Of a stretch of 63,994 nucleotides of DNA, positions 61,363 through 63,994 are shown one piece after another. The position numbers and the translations under genes are program-made. Location: the NCBI GenBank assembly GCA_964571195.1, contig CAZNAD010000013.1, forward strand, positions 1 to 63,994, given 5' to 3'. The number at the start of each line of letters is the position of its first letter. Position 1 is the first letter of the stretch. The notes below the pieces were generated by a model, which was given only the letters and a program-made list of their open reading frames with translations, was not told the DNA's origin and made no database searches. This stretch comes from PALSA-1006 sp964571195 (GTDB lineage: Bacteria; Pseudomonadota; Gammaproteobacteria; Burkholderiales; Gallionellaceae).

Positions 61363-62076
61363 ATGTCATTACCCGAATATCTTGAAACGCTCGACCGATT
61401 TGGATTGGCAGAACTGAAGAGCGGCGGCGATCTTCAACTTAAAAACGGTAATATAGCGTTGACTGCGGATGGAAACTTCCAATTTGGGAATGCTCGATTC
61501 AATGCGCTGTTTAGACTTGTAGAAAGATGGCGTCTGAATCAGCCCACTCTAAACGAACTCTTTAGTTCGATGCTTCTTACCTCGCGAAGGTTAGAGGAAC
61601 TCTTAAAAACAAGAGCGCAGGGGATTGGCCCATCAATAAGCATAAATCCTACGGCGTTTCACGAAGAAACCGAATCCATTGGGGACTATGAATCGGGATC
61701 GTCAGTCTTCGCTGGTTCAATCCTTGTTGTTTTGAGCAACCTTCTTCAACGTTTCAAGAAAGACTTGAATGCATTAGACGATCAATGGAAATCTGCTGGG
61801 TCAAAGATCAATGGTTGTTCGATTGGCGTAATATTTACTGCTGCAGCAGCAAATTTTCGGCATCATGATGAATGGGCGCAGACGCAGGTGCCAAACAAAC
61901 AGCAACTAGCTTCAATGGAGGTGCTCTGCGCGATACTCGAACGCCCTCTGATGACTAATGGATTTCCTACGATTCGCACAAACGTCTGCCGAGAAATCAT
62001 AATAAAAGTTAGCGGAGGATCGGTGGATCGCCTCCATCAGATAACGTTTGAGTTTGCAAAGGCTCTCAGCGCTTAA
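61363..62076 (+). CDS. Hypothetical protein between two copies of the 113-bp segment
   Basis: A 237-residue protein I do not recognise. The N-terminal part contains two beta-like strands (GDLQLKNGNIALTADGNFQF); the rest is mostly helical (RFNALFRLVERWRLNQPTLN, SILVVLSNLLQRFKKDLNAL). There is no signal peptide or convincing membrane helix, though SSVFAGSILVVLSNLL is hydrophobic. Codon use is more AT-rich than in the housekeeping genes, which suggests recent acquisition. It lies after the helicase terminator and ends 35 bases before the second copy of the repeated segment. It may belong to the same accessory system as the neighbouring nuclease-like genes, but nothing in the protein itself proves it. 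Confidence 0.7.
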   Translation: MSLPEYLETLDRFGLAELKSGGDLQLKNGNIALTADGNFQFGNARFNALFRLVERWRLNQPTLNELFSSMLLTSRRLEELLKTRAQGIGPSISINPTAFHEETESIGDYESGSSVFAGSILVVLSNLLQRFKKDLNALDDQWKSAGSKINGCSIGVIFTAAAANFRHHDEWAQTQVPNKQQLASMEVLCAILERPLMTNGFPTIRTNVCREIIIKVSGGSVDRLHQITFEFAKALSA

Positions 62077-62111
62077 AAATTCGATGATTAATCGCGTGTA
62101 ACCCGCGAAAG

Positions 62112-62224
62112 GCACGGCTGGATGCTTTACCCGGTTTGGTTTGGCAAGTTAAGTGAAAGCAAGGTTGAGGTATGGCGATTAATTCTTAACTTTGAAGTTG
62201 ATGCCAACATGCTGCGGTGTCAAC
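62112..62224. repeat. 113-bp segment, copy 2 (remnant of a second helicase-type gene end)
   Basis: The first 45 bases still read ARLDALPGLVWQVK and a stop, in the frame of the helicase C terminus, without the rest of the gene. The following 68 bases match the helicase 3' flank. Hairpin positions that differ from copy 1 are mostly compensated. Confidence 0.85.
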
Positions 62225-62248
62225 CTCAGGCTCGAAGTGGTTTGAAAA

Positions 62249-63145
62249 TTGCCAAGGGTGACTACTTTTAATTGGACATTAAGAGTGCCAGAATTGATCT
62301 ACTGCCCATACACTGACTCGAATCTATCAATCGACAAATGCTCGCCGGAACACATCATCCCTCTCGCATTGGGCGGGATGAACGGATTCGAAATCCCCGT
62401 GTCCGCTGCGTTTAATTCGAAGGTTGGCTCCGAAATTGATGGGGCTTTGGCAAATGACTTCCTAACTCTTAGCAAAAGGAACAAGTATGACATCAGAGGT
62501 CATAGCGGAAAGCGCCCGCTTCACATAGTTAAAAACGCTCGTAATGCGGAAACGCTTGCACCACTTCAAGTTCATCTTGATCAACTAGATGGATTGAAGG
62601 CATGGGATCCCATCAGCAAAAAAATTATTACTGAAAACATTCCACATAAACTCTCCATTGATTTCCAAATAGACCTAGATTTGCATTTTAGATTCACGGC
62701 AAAAGTGGCACTTGCAGCAGGCTACTTCACCTACGGTGACTTGTTTAGAACTGCCGTCAAGCATAGTGATTTCCGCGTAATTATGAATCACCCATCTGGT
62801 GCCCCGGCAGAACACCTAAGTCATGTAGAGGCCTTGGCAGACTCAATGTTCTATCAAGAAGACAATCCAAGAATGGCGGCTATACGTATGCTTTGCAAAG
62901 CATCATCCCCATACTCAATTGTGGGGCTGGTTCCAAGTCGCAGCCACCTCGGCATTTTTGTCGGTATCTTAGGCGACTACATTGGCATGCTCACGGTTCC
63001 AGCGAACACCTCTAGCTTCCCAAACGAAGGTATATTTCGCGGGGGACATGTCATACAACTTCATCCACAAAAAGGCATGGTAAGGACTTCTCTTATGGAG
63101 GCGATTTCTCTTACGCACATCTCGCCACTATCCCCAATTGTTTAA
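62249..63145 (+). CDS. HNH-type endonuclease-like protein
   Basis: A protein of up to 298 residues. The N-terminal part resembles an HNH fold: YCPYTDSNLSIDKCSPEHII with C-x-n-C and E-H, then PLALGGMNGFEIPVSAAFNS with the conserved LGG and Asn. The remainder (about residues 100-298) is of unknown function. The start is uncertain: the longest frame begins with TTG at 62249, and GTG codons at 62258 and 62285 are alternatives. It begins directly after copy 2 of the repeated segment and is AT-rich. HNH proteins are common in restriction, phage and defence contexts. Confidence 0.65.
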   Translation: MPRVTTFNWTLRVPELIYCPYTDSNLSIDKCSPEHIIPLALGGMNGFEIPVSAAFNSKVGSEIDGALANDFLTLSKRNKYDIRGHSGKRPLHIVKNARNAETLAPLQVHLDQLDGLKAWDPISKKIITENIPHKLSIDFQIDLDLHFRFTAKVALAAGYFTYGDLFRTAVKHSDFRVIMNHPSGAPAEHLSHVEALADSMFYQEDNPRMAAIRMLCKASSPYSIVGLVPSRSHLGIFVGILGDYIGMLTVPANTSSFPNEGIFRGGHVIQLHPQKGMVRTSLMEAISLTHISPLSPIV

Positions 63146-63151
63146 ACAATT
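63136..63151. promoter_or_regulatory. Perfect 16-bp palindrome at the end of the HNH gene
   Basis: AATTGTTTAAACAATT covers the stop codon of the HNH-like gene. It has no T tract, so it is more likely a protein-binding dyad than a terminator, or chance in AT-rich DNA. Confidence 0.3.
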
Positions 63152-63303
63152 TACTTGTGCGCTTGAATTCTTTATCCTTATGACAATAAGTCGGTTATTA
63201 AAAAATATGGCAAGTTAGGTGGTTTGGCGATTTAGATACCACTTGCGAAATCGCTAAAACCAGCATAGAAACGACCGTTCCTTTAACTCAACAGGAGATG
63301 CAA

Positions 63304-63441
63304 ATGAGCAATGATACGTTAGGAACTTTTAAGGTCGGTGATGTAGTAAAGTTGAAGTCTGGTGGCTCCACTATGAACGTTGAGAAAGTCGAAGGTGGTC
63401 ATACGAACACGAAGTTTTTAAATCTGCCATGCTCAAAATAA
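63304..63441 (+). CDS. DUF2158/YodC-like small protein, possibly frameshifted
   Basis: A 45-codon gene with AGGAG six bases before the ATG. The product MSNDTLGTFKVGDVVKLKSG, followed by GSTMNVEKVEGGH, matches the start of DUF2158 proteins (FKVGDVVxLKSGGPxMTVE). Relatives continue for about 20 residues beyond this point, while here the frame ends at 63441 after NLPCSK. An overlapping frame from 63430 reads MLKIIPQGMKINPEAVSAFK, whose PEAV resembles the usual tail, so the gene may be frameshifted. Confidence 0.65.
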   Translation: MSNDTLGTFKVGDVVKLKSGGSTMNVEKVEGGHTNTKFLNLPCSK

Positions 63442-63520
63442 TACCTCAAGGTATGAAAATCAATCCAGAAGCCGTTAGCGCCTTCAAAAACAGCGCCACC
63501 AGAAAGTAAGGAGTTTATGT

Positions 63521-63994
63521 ATGAAAAATAATATTGCTTCACTACTTGTTCTGTTTTTTCTGATTTATACAGTTAACGGATTTGCTGGAGTGGAAGAAGC
63601 AAAAACCGCTTTCGATGAGGGAGATTATGCGAAAGCTTTACAGGAAGCTAGTCCATTGGCAGATCAAGGGAATGCAGCAGCCCAGCATATACTTGGGTTA
63701 ATGTACGTTCGAGGAAATGGCGTTCCAGTAGATAACGCCAAGGCTTTAGATTTGTTTAAAAAAGCAGCCGATCAAGGTAATGCAGCAGGTCAAGCGGCTC
63801 TTGGCGTAATGTATCAAAGTGGTCGTGGCGTTCCAGTAGATTATAAACAAGCAATGGGGTTGTTTCAAAAAGCAGCAGATCAAGGTAATGCAGCAGGTCA
63901 AGCGGGCCTTGGCTACATGTATGAGAAGGGCCAAGGAGCTCCAAAAGATTATAAACAAGCAGTGGATTGGTATGTAAAAGCAGCAGAACAAGGC
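63521..63994 (+). CDS. Sel1-like repeat protein, exported (runs off the window)
   Basis: The first 158 codons of a secreted solenoid protein. The signal peptide is MKNNIASLLVLFFLIYTVNG followed by FAG. Sel1-type repeats of 36 residues follow, each with the pattern A-x-LG-x-MY-x-G-x-GVP-x-D-x-x-x-A (AAQHILGLMYVRGNGVPVDN, AAGQAALGVMYQSGRGVPVD, AAGQAGLGYMYEKGQGAPKD). Such proteins mediate protein contacts, often in regulation or secretion. The start is the ATG at 63521 with AAGGAG upstream. The gene is AT-rich and continues past the window edge. Confidence 0.88.
   Translation, partial: MKNNIASLLVLFFLIYTVNGFAGVEEAKTAFDEGDYAKALQEASPLADQGNAAAQHILGLMYVRGNGVPVDNAKALDLFKKAADQGNAAGQAALGVMYQSGRGVPVDYKQAMGLFQKAADQGNAAGQAGLGYMYEKGQGAPKDYKQAVDWYVKAAEQG

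Overview
The window looks like a betaproteobacterial draft chromosome, most plausibly an iron-oxidising member of the Gallionellaceae (Sideroxydans/Gallionella type). This is inferred from gene content, not from a database search. The evidence is a complete porin-cytochrome locus (27-heme periplasmic cytochrome, roughly 12-heme second cytochrome, large outer-membrane barrel, b-type membrane cytochrome, FAD/4Fe-4S oxidoreductase) beside ordinary betaproteobacterial housekeeping genes (uvrB, rne, rluC, rlmM, acs, yoaA, trxB, mltB). One scaffold gap of exactly 100 N lies in a 7-bp tandem repeat at 33081-33180.

Layout. 1-304: start of acnA. 514-5398: a sensor kinase, an OmpR-type regulator, a LuxR-type regulator whose receiver lacks its phospho-acceptor, and an HD-GYP protein; both regulators share a promoter-proximal element. 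5449-11711: yoaA helicase, a four-helix histidine-rich membrane protein, acs with a duplicated 3' end, and a second HD-GYP protein. 11808-17473: a large hybrid kinase overlapping a membrane-anchored di-heme peroxidase, then an HD-GYP response regulator. 17553-23490: SemiSWEET, LysR regulator, pirin, cytochrome b561, two YceI proteins, old-yellow-enzyme reductase and a DsbA-like protein. 23497-26959: Smr protein with a small inverted-repeat element at its 5' end, trxB, mltB, NlpC/P60 lipoprotein. 27025-27673: YefM/YoeB toxin-antitoxin pair and a transposase remnant.

27700-30522 is a small chromosomal integron: an intI integrase with the integrase-specific insertion, an adjacent attI region, and four cassettes in the opposite orientation separated by three well-formed attC sites and one decayed one. 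Their products are unknown small membrane or exported proteins. To its right lie a RhuM-Fic fusion overlapping tadA, an L,D-transpeptidase, an acetyltransferase, the gap, then ygfZ, a mutarotase, a ROK kinase, uvrB, a tyrosine phosphatase, rne and rluC.

47235-55266 is the most interesting block: a divergent electron-transfer locus that fits the porin-cytochrome class called PCC3 in Gallionellaceae. A likely electron path runs from an extracellular donor such as Fe(II), through the barrel and the 12-heme protein, to the 27-heme periplasmic protein, the membrane b cytochrome and the quinone pool; the FAD/4Fe-4S protein encoded divergently may link to NAD(P). It lies between rluC and the HAD phosphatase-sppA pair, which are close neighbours in many relatives as far as I recall.

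55366-58292 holds HAD, sppA, and tesA/ybbA with overlapping start codons. From 58295 to the end lies an acquired, increasingly AT-rich segment: a nuclease-helicase carrying four helicase-associated repeats and two palindromic elements inserted in frame, then unknown, HNH, DUF2158-like and Sel1-repeat genes. Copies of a 113-bp structured segment derived from the helicase gene end flank the first of these.
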